64,000 bases of DNA. Source: Elgaria multicarinata webbii (taxonomy: Eukaryota > Chordata > Lepidosauria > Squamata > Anguidae). Position numbers and translations under genes: made by a program. The notes under the pieces are model-generated. The model was not told the origin of the DNA. It did not search any database and saw nothing but the letters and a program-made list of their open reading frames with translations. The stretch's first letter is position 1. Every line of letters begins with the position of its first letter. The DNA is taken from the NCBI RefSeq assembly GCF_023053635.1, contig NC_086183.1, positions 31,229,501-31,293,500 of the forward strand, read 5' to 3'. Shown here piece after piece: positions 56,201 to 64,000 of this stretch.

Positions 56201-59200
56201 GTCTTCAGATGGTATCAAGAAAAAAGGACATAAACACAAGGTGTAATAATGAGTGTCCCTTCCGTGTTGCGTCTCCTGATGTTTTTGTCATGTGCTGTTA
56301 ACAGGTTTGGTGCTTCTGGCTCTGTGTAGGTCTCCCGTGTGCGTGTCTCTCCTCTGTTAATGGAATGTGCCTTGGATCCCAAGTGCCCCCTGGAGCAGAA
56401 AGCACCCCCAGTCTCTAGGGAGCTGGGCGCTTGGGGTACTTGGGTGTTTGGTTTGGTTTTGTCTGTCTCCGGTTGGCGCTGATAAATGTTGGCAGCCGAG
56501 GACTGCGAGAAAAGTAGTGATAAAACTGCCCTTACAAACCAAAGCGTGTTGATATGGAGAGCATCCTATGTCTTGAAGGGTCTCTGGGATCTACTCCGTT
56601 CTCCGGTAAGAGCGCTGGTGCATTTGGTCTGAGACCCCTCTGGTCTGTGTTTTCCTAGTTTCTGTGTTACATTCTTGGGTTCGAGATTTTTTTTTTTGTT
56701 TTGGTTTGGATTTGTAAGCATGTCGTGGCCTGATGCGTCTTTCTCTCTCTCATTCTCTCTCTGTCTCACTCTGTGCTTGTAGATGTCTCTTGGATCACGG
56801 TGTGGTGTTCTTGATGTTAAAAAATGAACTCAATCTGCTGCGATTCGGGTGCATTAAGATGCTGCATGTTTTCTCCAGGCAGAGCTAGTGGAAGGTTGGC
56901 AGGTTTTTGGTTTTTTTTTTTTGGTCCTACACTGTGTGGTGTTAAAAGGGTGTGTAGCAGAAGGCAGATCACAGGCAATTCAGGACTTCCACTGCAGTAG
57001 CATACGATTCCCCCAGGGTCATGTGTGAAAGCACTTTTCAGAGCTGGGGAAAGGCCAGGTTAATGCACCTCCTCTCTTTGCCCAGCCTCAAGACAGAAGA
57101 GCCAGGAGGCAGCTAACTGAACTGCACAGTCCTGCCAACTAGCCACTGCCAATCTGCACATCTTCTAGTTATGTACCTTGGAGGAGAAAGTGAGTCATGT
57201 TCATGTCAAGTCATGTAATGCCATTGCTTGCTTTGCTGCGGAGGGAGGGTCAAAAATGACCTCTGCCAGGCCTCTGGATCAACAGCCTCCCACAACTGCC
57301 TCTTTGGAGCACTACGACTGTACAAAGACAGCCAGCTTTAAGCAGATGTGATGCCTGTAGTGGAGGCATTGGCTAGCCCACAAAAGGGCAGCATCCCCCC
57401 TGTGCATCAGCTGCAGAAATCGGATGGATCAAGGCAGGGCTTTCTAGTCAATTTTAGGTTGATCTGGAGCCTCTAAAGCAGCCTCCCCCAACCAAGCGCC
57501 CTCCATGTTTGGATTGCAACTCCCATCGGGCCCAGTCAGTATGACAAATTGTCAGGGATGTGGAGGGCAGCTGTCCAAAGCATCTGGAGCTCATCAAGTT
57601 GGGAAAGGCTGGACGGAAGTTGAACTTGCTCACCACCCCTTCCCCTTTCGAGGGAATGGCGTTAGAGGTCTCCAGCTGAAGGACCACGTCCCTCATTTCC
57701 AAAACAGCTGGAAGCTGCACGCGCAAACGAGGTTTCCCTTGAGCATGAGTAGAGCCCCCTTCCCTCACAATAACTACCAGCCACTGCTGACCCATGTGCA
57801 CTGCCATGTGCAGCTCAGGCTTCCTGCAATGGGCTAACACCACCCACAGCATGACAGGAGTGCTGTACAGCAGGCCACTGAATCGAAGTTGGGGCAACGG
57901 GCCATTTGACACTCCTGCTGTCAACCATTTGCACTGATTGTCAAACAGAGGGAAACGGCCATTCCTGAAGTGTACCTCCAGGATCAAGCGCTTCCTAAAG
58001 TCCATTCTGTGTTGCAAAGCATTCTCAGTGCAGCCTGTTCTTCACTTTATAAAGTCTTCAGGGGTCACGTCCCCTTTTGACTGAGCGCCATATTCCCAAC
58101 ACTGCATTCCGGTTTTCTAACACTGCCACAAGTGGGCTAGAGACCGTTAACGCAACACAGCCAGGGGATGTACATGGCACACTCCCCATGGACACCAGAC
58201 AGGAAGATAGACCCATTTCCCCAACTCCTCCCTCTCGTCAAGGTCACTGTCTACACCCACTTGTCTCGCGTCTTATTAGGGCACCCCAAAAGGCCCCCGA
58301 TGGCCCAAAGGTTGCTTTACCAAAAAATCAGAAGTCAAAGCACTGCTGCGTTAGCCTCCAGACTTTCCAAAGTCAGGCGCTATGCTGGAGAGCAGGCAAA
58401 TGGCATTACATCACACAAATCAGATCTATGAAGTGTGCTACTCAACGGGAAAGGCAAGGGGTTGTGTGAGGCGTCAAAGCAAGTCTATCAAGGTTACCTT
58501 GTCCACTGAGGTTGGGGTTAGTGTAGTCCCATGTGTCCTGGTCATTCTTGAACACATTCAGGCGGGTAGGCTGAAAACAACACCACAACCATGGAATATT
58601 AATGCAGGAAGTCTAAGAACATGTATTATCGCCTGCTACTGTGTGCTTCTTCCTAACCCTTTTATTGCACAGATGGATGAGTTGTATGTCACGCAACACA
58701 ACACACCTGCTGGGCCGGACCGACGATTCACCCAGCTCATTACGAGAGCCACAAACAAGGCATAGTGACTGTTATCTATCCCATGTTAGCAGCCAGTAAT
58801 ACCATCTATTAACATAGCAGGGATACTTTTTGTGACCACCGCTAATCAGTCAATATGTCTATACTATGTCAGGGGTGGAGAAGGTCCCTTCAGCCTGAAT
58901 TTTATTATGGAGAAATTTTGAAAACCGTATTCCAGTGATGGGTGAGGGCAGAACCAAAAATGTAAACAATACTGGCCTATTCTAATGTAAAACTCTTACT
59001 GCCAATAACTCAGCCTCAAGAGAGACATTTCAACCTTTTAGAATTTGGGGGGGGGGGGGGGGAGAGACACTACATAAAAACTGGGAAACTACCAATCAGT
59101 GGTTGAGTTAAACAGTGTGGCCAGGAGAGGGAGTGGGAAAATGTAGTCTTCTTTGCTAGCAGACAGCACAACGTTGTGGCAACATGTTCCACAGACTAGC

Positions 59201-62200
59201 CAGCCTATAAGCAGAAACTCCCTCTGCTTTGCATCCTGATAGGCAGAAAGCTCAGGACAAGAGGGGATAGAGAAACTCTTCAGCCCCAACACTTCATTGG
59301 AAGAGCTCACTTTCACTTTGCTGTCGTTCCTCATAAAACAGGAAGTAACATAAGGTTGCTATTGCTGTGCCAGTTAGGAATGCACTTTTATTTTATTTAT
59401 TATATTTCTATACCGCCCAATAACCAAAGCTCTCTGGTCAGTTTGTAAAAAGTGCTTAAGCATCGGCACAGACTTGGGAGGCCTTCGGGCTGGAAAACCT
59501 TTGTATAATTGCCAGCATGCCACTGCTTATGTTGGAACGATCTTTCCATGGCTAGAGACAACCATATCCCATCCTCCACAGCGCCACTCACCTTTGCATA
59601 TTCAATCTTCAGAGTACAGCAGCCAGAGTAAATGTCAGCCCCATTCAGGGAAGCCTTTGCTCTTTGTGCACTCTGCACAGAGTCAAATGTTTGCAATGTT
59701 AAGGAAACCGTGAAAAAACTCGGCATGGCGTTTTGGCCGAAAGACTTAATGCAACTTTGAAGACTGCTGTATCAGACCCTGTCAGAAGCACCTCTTTATT
59801 GAATGTTAAGAGGCCGCCTTTCCCTTCATTCCCCGCACCTTTATCCTACCAGAGACAGCGCACGTTCAGAACAAGGCCCATCCCTTTGAATCCATAATGC
59901 CTCTTGCCCAAGCTTCCCCATGCGCCCTCCAGATGTTTTGGGACTGTCATTCCCACAGTTCCCAACCATGGGAATGATAGTCCGACACACCTGGAGGGCA
60001 CCAGGTTGGGAAGGCTGCTCTTGTCCTTTCATGGGGATGCTGCACCAACAGGGCCACAGTAGGTCTACCTAGTCACAACTGTTTGGCACCAAAGATAATC
60101 AAGTCAGGGTCAAGTCAGCAAGCCTGCTGGAGTCGTCTGCCAATTCCTAACGAGCCTCAGCAATAGGGCTGGTTAACGTAGGCTCGAATATGAAGTAGGG
60201 ATTTGTAAACCTACACTATCACAGCAGACTATCAAGGGAGTAATAGAAGTAACTCTTTTGAAGGGCTGAATCAGGGGACCACCCATTTCAACTCAAATCG
60301 AAACAGAATGCTAATCATGTTCCCTCCTTTGCTCTTTATTTACATAGCAATTATTATTCCCATCAAAAAGTCAAAGAGGCAGATAAAAGCCACCTGTCCT
60401 AGTCCAGCCTATACGGTGCCCTAGCTGCACTACTCTAGAACCAACACTGTCCAACTGCTACAGCCTTCTCAGCCGTCAGGGGAAGGGGTGGGGGAAGAAA
60501 GGATATTCCACCATAGCCTGGACTCCATTCTTTCGGAAGATAACAATCCGCTGAACTGGGCCACATGGGTTGCAGATGGTATACAGCACATCCTGTGAAG
60601 AGTTGCAAGAGAAGATGGAAAAATAAGCTCACCTTTAGAAGAACAGCCCTACCCCCTTGAATCCTCTAGTAGCCCTAGGTTCATGAGACTCCATCTGTAC
60701 CTCTTACTTAGGCAAAACAACAGACCAGCCTACACAGCTTCAAAGGCACTGAACCACACTGTTTCTGTGTAACCTAGCATCCAGGCAACTGTTCTGTGCA
60801 ACCAAATGGAGAGTGTTATCCTTTGCCGCTCACCTGCCTGCTTACTGGTATTCATCTGCACTGTCTGAAGCAAGCACTGGGGCCTAGCCAAGACCTAGTC
60901 TGCCATGTACTCAAGTGCTAGAAACACGTTTCTGGCTCGGCACAAACTGCTCGTGCAGCAGCACTACACACCGTTGTGATGGAGTAGATGGGGTTCAGGA
61001 TGGTGAACAGCAGAACATTGTTGACTCCCCTAGAATCATCCGAGTCACCAGGGCGTGATATCTTCTGGCTGGTGGAATAGTTGACAAAGGCTGGGTGCCC
61101 AGCGATGTAGATCTGGTTGTCAGCTGCGTAATTCACAGCATTGCAGGCTCCCAGGATATCCTCAAACTCCACTAAGGCCTGCCTCTTTTTGGGCATCACC
61201 ACCACATAGCTTGGGAGAGAAAAGGAACCAAGCTGTTTAATTAGTCAACACATACACAGGAGGAACAAGCATTTAACTATCCTCCGTTCTGTCTCCTCGG
61301 ATGTCTAGTTTGCCCACTACTAACCTGATAGGGCCAAATTCTTGCAGGGCCTCCACAAGATCAGCTTCCACAACACCATCAATCAGGCCCCTGATGTGGA
61401 CAACAGGGGAAGCAGCCGGCTTATGGGGATCATCGTAGTTCTCCTGCCAGAAAAGATGGGAAGAGTCCGTTAAAGACACCATGTGGCTTCTCTGGACTGT
61501 TCTAGCCCTAAATACAGCATAGCCTCTTTCACAAAGGTTAGTTCTCCACTACAGAGATTTAGTACTGTTTAATCTATGACATTTACCACCACCACCCCAG
61601 AAGAAAAGGCAGAATTTATTCAGTGAGGCAACGGAACATTAAGGAAAAACTCCCTGCACTAACTTAGCCCTCCTAGTTATCTTCAGCCAGCCCATTTTAA
61701 TTTTTAAAAACTTAGTAAGAGCAGGCTCTGTACTGATGCGACATAGTGTAGAAAAAAATACAAGCTCCATGTTCAATATCCTCATCCTGTGAGAAAAGCC
61801 TATTTCCCCCACTGCAAGTAAACATGAACATGCAACCTAAAATGCAAACAAGCAACCTAAAAAGATTTCCAGTCTTGCTAGGCAGAAATAACAACGTTGC
61901 CCCAAGGACAGTTGGAGAAGTTGCTGCCAAGGTGATCAAATATGGTCACAACATCAAATAGGAGTTAAGAGAAATTAAGTTTTATCCCTTCATCTAGAAA
62001 CTGGTATTATTTGCCACACCCCTCACAAGTCAAAGTATATGCAACACAATATATGTGTTGCATATACAGTATATGCAACACAATCAACTAGGTCGCTAGT
62101 AGCAAATAGCAAATAGTAGCAAATACCCTATTTCTTCGATTCGAGGACGCACTTTTTTCCCCATATAAACATCTCTAAAATGGGGCGCATCTTAGAATCG

Positions 62201-64000
62201 CAGGCGTGTCTTAGGTTTTTTTTTCCTGTTGGTGGTACTGAAATTAGTGTGTGTCTTACAATCGAAGAAATACGGTAGTAGCAAAGTATCAAATAGTGGG
62301 CTGTTGCAGGTCACTATAAGATGATCAGTAATTGATTTCACACCCTCATCCACATTTCTTTGACTGCTTCATGCTGGTGGTTCCTGGGTTAGCAATGTGC
62401 AGTCCTAACCAAACAGGAAATGGAAAAAAAGCTCTTTGTCCTGCATTTTGCAGTGTGTGTGTGGTGTTTGATTCATATTGGTATTTAGCAACTAGAATTA
62501 TAGCAACGTTATTTGGATGTTATTAGCCATATTACCCTGCCCAAGTCTTTAGGATAGGATAAATGCGAAAACAACCTCCCTTTACATGCTACAAAAAAAA
62601 TCCTCCTTCCCATTGACAACCTGGTTGCACCCCCCAACCCACAATTCACATTTGCACCTGTTCAAAACTTATCCACACACATTATTTTAACCCTTCATGT
62701 TCTCTGTCCTTCTATGCACTTCACTATATGTGAGCCCTTATGCATGAGCCCCAGGGTCTCTAGAACGTTTCTATGTTCCAGCCATAGCATTATAATGAAT
62801 TGACCTGCTGAATCCAAGCAAACGACTCATCTAGTCAAGCTTTGCATTGCGTTTGCATCGGAACAGGCAGGGATAAAGTTGGTAGCCACTTCACTTGTGC
62901 ACTGCTGATAGGCAACAACAGACCTGCCCTTCATGCCGTCATATAAACCTTTTCCAGGGCTACTAACCAAATCTTGGTGCAGCATGCCCTGCAAGTTAGT
63001 TTTTATGTGCTGCGGTGCCAAGATAGATTTCCTCCTTTGTCCATGCTGTAAGTGGTCGCTCCATGCAGCTCTCATGCCTTATCATTACAACTTTAGCCCC
63101 CAGCTTTTAAAGAGCCATCTAAACTACTTGCAGGACTTCACCCCGAAAAGCAAACTCCAACACCAGATGGTGTTGGATTGCACCCCGTCTTTTAAAGCCA
63201 TCCAAATGAGATGGCTGAATTCCCCAAACCAGAAGCCACCCTGCCCATTAGACCATGAAATCCTGACACACCAAGATGGAAGGGTCCTGGGTGTGTGTGT
63301 GTGTGTGTCTTGAGGCACATCTCCTTGTTGGGCCAGTGGCGCAGGGAGGAGAATTTCAGTCTTGGACCGTCTCATACCGGCACCACCATCCCTTTAGACC
63401 AGCCTTTCTCAACCTGAGGCGCTCCAGATGTGTTGGACTACAACTCCCAGAATGCCCCAGCCAGCTGCTGGCTGGGGCATTCTGGGAGATGCAGTCCAAC
63501 ACATCTGGAGCGCCCCAGGCTGAGAAGGGCTGCTTTAGACGGCAACCTGCAGCCCTGGGGGGCTCGGGGCCCCCCTCTTGCTCATTTTGCTGCCTGAGGC
63601 CCAGGGCGCCTGCCCTAAGGAGCCTGTCCTGGCCCCTTGCCACGGCGCCGGCATGGCCCGATGCGGGAAGAGTGCTCCTGCCCATGGAGGCTCGACAGGG
63701 CGACATCCACGAGAGCCGCTCTTCTCCCAAGTTGGCGCCTTCCAGTCTCGGCCCTGAGGCGGGAGGAAGCTGCCCACAGGGTGGGCCGGGGCAGGGCTAC
63801 CCTTTCGGAGACCGCACGTCCAAATGCAGGTGGCCTGGACTACACGGCCCACCGCCCCTAGCCGGCGCGGCCGTTGACCAGGCTGGCGGGGGACGATGGG
63901 AGTTGTAGTCCGGGACGGGGAAGGCCTCATAAGGGCCCTGGCGCCTCCCTCCTCCTCACGCGGCCTCCCTCCGTCCTCCAGGCCGCCCCCGCCGCTGTCT
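50212..64000 (-). CDS. HNRNPL: Heterogeneous nuclear ribonucleoprotein L (exons 2-13; exon 1 at or beyond the edge)
   Basis: hnRNP L binds CA-repeat and CA-rich RNA in the nucleus and controls splicing, stability and export. Twelve minus-strand exons (61443-61325, 61209-60972, 60592-60507, 59688-59592, 58570-58498, 55097-55026, 54928-54648, 52811-52690, 52580-52379, 51648-51591, 51121-51026, 50270-50212) close in phase to 500 residues, almost identical to the human protein from ENYDDPHK to STAQHAS. RRM1 starts SPVVHIRGLIDGVVEADLVE, RRM2 VLLFTILNPIYSIT, RRM3 PVLMVYGLDQSKMNCDRVF, and RRM4 NVLHFFNAPLEVTEDNFYE. A Gly/Pro/Tyr-rich linker with eight prolines in a row lies between RRM2 and RRM3. The Gly-rich N-terminus encoded by exon 1 is not securely seen. 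Intron 4 is AT-AC type, and intron 6 holds a candidate regulatory exon. Confidence 0.98.
51026..51121 (-). CDS. HNRNPL: HNRNPL exon 12
   Basis: The acceptor is ATGTGTCCGCAG and the donor is CAA|GTAAGCC. It encodes ERSSSGLLEWETKGDALETL AFLNHYQMKNP. Confidence 0.97.
51281..51412. mobile_element. Fold-back MITE, CAGCCTTCC family, older copy
   Basis: CAGCCTTTTCCAACCCAGTG and its inverse CACTGGGAAAGGCTG. The flanks CTTTATC and CTTTCAC may be a decayed duplication. Confidence 0.78.
51591..51648 (-). CDS. HNRNPL: HNRNPL exon 11
   Basis: The acceptor is TGTCCCCGACAG and the donor is AAAA|GTAAGT. It encodes ICDELGVKRPASVKVFSGK. Confidence 0.97.
52148..52252. mobile_element. Short hairpin MITE, GGGCACAATCC type
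   Basis: TTAGGGCACAATCCTACGCA and its inverse TGCATAGGATTGTGCCCTTAA. TTAA-like ends. It is the cleanest copy of the family also seen at 13898. Confidence 0.75.
52379..52580 (-). CDS. HNRNPL: HNRNPL exon 10
   Basis: The acceptor is TCTTTTGACCGCAG and the donor is GAG|GTAAGAG. It encodes VSKQQAIMPGQSYGLEDGSC through NAPLEVTEDNFYE. Confidence 0.97.
52690..52811 (-). CDS. HNRNPL: HNRNPL exon 9
   Basis: The acceptor is GTGTTTTATTAG and the donor is TG|GTGAGT. It encodes VKFMKSKPGAAMVEMADGYA through NNNFMFDQKLNV. Confidence 0.97.
53203..54022 (-). mobile_element. BovB LINE, 5'-truncated, long open ORF2 end
   Basis: On the minus strand an open frame of 270 codons (54019-53207) includes the RT catalytic YADD (FWKYADDTTLMAESEEEL), then QLNLKKTKIMATSL and WTARRSNQSILQEIKPDCSL. 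It is very close to the copy at 1-735, so this BovB lineage is young here. It lies in HNRNPL intron 8. Confidence 0.95.
54648..54928 (-). CDS. HNRNPL: HNRNPL exon 8
   Basis: The acceptor is GCTTTCCTCCCCAG and the donor is AAG|GTAAGAG. It encodes GPHGGYHGHYHDEGYGPPPP, the linker YGPQYGHPPPPPPPPEYGPH, and the start of RRM3. Confidence 0.97.
55026..55097 (-). CDS. HNRNPL: HNRNPL exon 7
   Basis: The acceptor is CCTTTTGGCAG and the donor is ATG|GTAAGAG. It encodes EPGGNPNKRQRQPPLLGDHP AEY, which includes the basic KRQRQ. Confidence 0.96.
55928..55933 (-). terminator. HNRNPL: Candidate intronic polyadenylation signal in HNRNPL intron 6
   Basis: AATAAA on the minus strand is followed 15-30 bases later by a 15-base T run (plus-strand A run near 55899-55913). 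It lies 125 bases after the candidate exon acceptor. Confidence 0.45.
55971..56058 (-). other. HNRNPL: Candidate poison exon in HNRNPL intron 6
   Basis: The acceptor is CCATCTTTCAG|ATCTG. There are two good donors: CAATG|GTAAGAG (31-nt exon, 56058-56028) and CTGCT|GTAAGTAG (88-nt exon, 56058-55971). Spliced after exon 6 (which ends in phase 1), the frame reads D-L-C-L-H-C-stop, so inclusion would truncate the protein after RRM2 and mark the RNA for decay. Confidence 0.55.
57478..57612. mobile_element. Fold-back MITE, CAGCCTTCC family, older copy
   Basis: CAGCCTCCCCCAACCAAGCG and the inverse-like CAAGTTGGGAAAGGCTG. Confidence 0.7.
58498..58570 (-). CDS. HNRNPL: HNRNPL exon 6
   Basis: The acceptor is TGTTGTTTTCAG and the donor is CAAG|GTAACC. 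It encodes PTRLNVFKNDQDTWDYTNPN LSGQ. Confidence 0.97.
59389..59449 (-). mobile_element. L2-like LINE 3' tail, short
   Basis: TATTTATTATATTTCTATAC then CGCCCAATAACC. Confidence 0.7.
59592..59688 (-). CDS. HNRNPL: HNRNPL exon 5 (after the AT-AC intron)
   Basis: The exon starts at ATTTGACTC directly after an intron ending in AC, and the donor is AAG|GTGAGT. It encodes FDSVQSAQRAKASLNGADIY SGCCTLKIEYAK. Confidence 0.96.
59689..60506 (-). other. HNRNPL: U12-type AT-AC intron (HNRNPL intron 4)
   Basis: The 5' splice site is GGA|ATATCCTTTC, the exact U12 consensus ATATCCTT. The 3' end reads TTCCTTAACATTGCAAAC|A, with a perfect branch-site motif TCCTTAAC just upstream. Only this boundary keeps the reading frame VEFDSVQ. 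Confidence 0.93.
59928..60018. mobile_element. Fold-back MITE, CAGCCTTCC family, older copy
   Basis: GCCCTCCAGATGTTTTGG and the inverse CACCTGGAGGGCACCAGG. Confidence 0.72.
60507..60592 (-). CDS. HNRNPL: HNRNPL exon 4 (before the AT-AC intron)
   Basis: The acceptor is CTCTTCACAG. It encodes DVLYTICNPCGPVQRIVIFR KNGVQAMV plus GA. Confidence 0.96.
60972..61209 (-). CDS. HNRNPL: HNRNPL exon 3
   Basis: The acceptor is TTCTCTCCCAAG and the donor is ACG|GTGTGTAG (weak). It encodes YVVVMPKKRQALVEFEDILG through LLFTILNPIYSITT. Confidence 0.97.
61325..61443 (-). CDS. HNRNPL: HNRNPL exon 2
   Basis: The acceptor is TTTCTGGCAG and the donor is CAG|GTTAGT. It encodes ENYDDPHKPAASPVVHIRGL through EALQEFGPI. 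Confidence 0.97.
62126..62275. mobile_element. Tc1/mariner-like MITE
   Basis: CCCTATTTCTTCGATTCGAG at the left and the complement CCGTATTTCTTCGATTGTAA at the right, with TA on both sides. Same family as 11645-11812, opposite orientation. Confidence 0.78.
63400..63532. mobile_element. Palindromic hAT-type MITE, CAGCCTTCC family, with 8-bp target-site duplication
   Basis: The hairpin starts CAGCCTTTCTCAACCTGAGG. CTTTAGAC flanks it at 63392-63399 and 63533-63540. It lies about 430 bases from the probable end of HNRNPL exon 1. Confidence 0.92.
63960..64000 (-). CDS. HNRNPL: Possible 3' end of HNRNPL exon 1
   Basis: On the minus strand the GC-rich edge reads GCGGCGGGGGCGGCC and ends CCGC|GTGAGGAGG, a usable donor. 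In the phase needed by exon 2 it would read TAAGAAWRTEGGR. A Gly/Ala-rich end fits the family, but the match is too short to be sure. Confidence 0.35.

Larger units (their letters stand above)
55098..58497 (-). other. HNRNPL: HNRNPL intron 6 (long, possibly regulatory)
   Basis: This is the longest intron between mapped exons, and its central part (about 55750-57450) is unusually free of recognisable transposons compared with every neighbouring intron. On the minus strand it holds CA-rich stretches such as GACACGCACACGGG (about 56333-56346) and CACACCGTGATCC (56795-56807). It also holds the candidate exon at 56028-56058. A fold-back MITE lies at 57478-57612. Confidence 0.7.
61444..63959 (-). 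other. HNRNPL: HNRNPL intron 1
   Basis: It contains two MITEs (62126-62275 and 63400-63532). No exon is recognised. From about 63540 rightwards base composition becomes GC- and CpG-rich, as expected near a housekeeping promoter. Confidence 0.6.

Noticed and set aside
56357-56769. Short frames in HNRNPL intron 6 as a separate gene
   Set aside because: They are low-complexity and unsupported. The region reads better as non-coding regulatory intron.
63535-63930. Minus-strand 131-codon frame near the right edge as HNRNPL exon 1
   Set aside because: It shows no Gly-rich or KRLKTDNA-like sequence, lies downstream of a better donor at 63959, and overlaps the edge of a MITE.
1-64000. Endogenous retrovirus, LTR or Polinton remains
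   Set aside because: I looked for gag, pol and env motifs and for paired long terminal repeats and saw none. All reverse-transcriptase pieces are BovB, CR1 or L2 type.
1-64000. tRNA or other structural RNA genes
   Set aside because: tRNA-like boxes occur only in SINE heads (3356-3603, 16321-16626, 30505-30750 and 32945-33235). No free-standing cloverleaf was found.

Overview
This is vertebrate nuclear DNA, almost certainly from a squamate reptile (lizard type). Its genes are split by GT-AG introns. The repeats are typical of squamates: BovB LINEs, Sauria-type SINEs that share the BovB tail, many CR1 and L2-like LINE 3' ends, a SPIN hAT element, and several families of short palindromic DNA transposons. 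I saw no LTR or endogenous viral element.

Four host genes are readable, all on the minus strand, in the order known from human 19q13.2. From right to left they are HNRNPL (coding exons 50212-61443, first exon probably at the right edge), ECH1 (34457-48164), LGALS4 (10995-27206), and a further galectin-like gene at 1156-4300. The last lies where LGALS7 sits in mammals, but its CRD has lost the main sugar-contacting residues. I rebuilt exons by reading both splice sites and checking that length and phase close. LGALS4 gives 339 aa, ECH1 gives 317 aa, and HNRNPL exons 2-13 give 500 aa.

Layout: 1-740 is a BovB tail. 1156-4300 is the divergent galectin. 4301-10870 is repeat-filled. 10995-27206 is LGALS4, with proline/glycine linker exons that have been multiplied by local duplication. 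27300-34150 is intergenic, made of L2, SINE and MITE pieces. 34457-48164 is ECH1, with a SPIN element, nested CR1s, a 62-bp tandem repeat, a long inverted repeat and a G-rich minisatellite in its introns. 48165-49945 is the ECH1 promoter and spacer. 50212-64000 is HNRNPL.

The genes do unrelated jobs: galectins bind or once bound beta-galactosides, ECH1 isomerises dienoyl-CoA in peroxisomes and mitochondria, and hnRNP L is a CA-repeat-binding splicing regulator. Their shared order is inherited synteny, not an operon. The most interesting points are a U12-type AT-AC intron inside RRM2 of HNRNPL, a candidate poison/terminal exon in HNRNPL intron 6, the exon-duplicated LGALS4 linker, the non-canonical galectin, and an unusually clear record of nested DNA-transposon insertions with intact target-site duplications.
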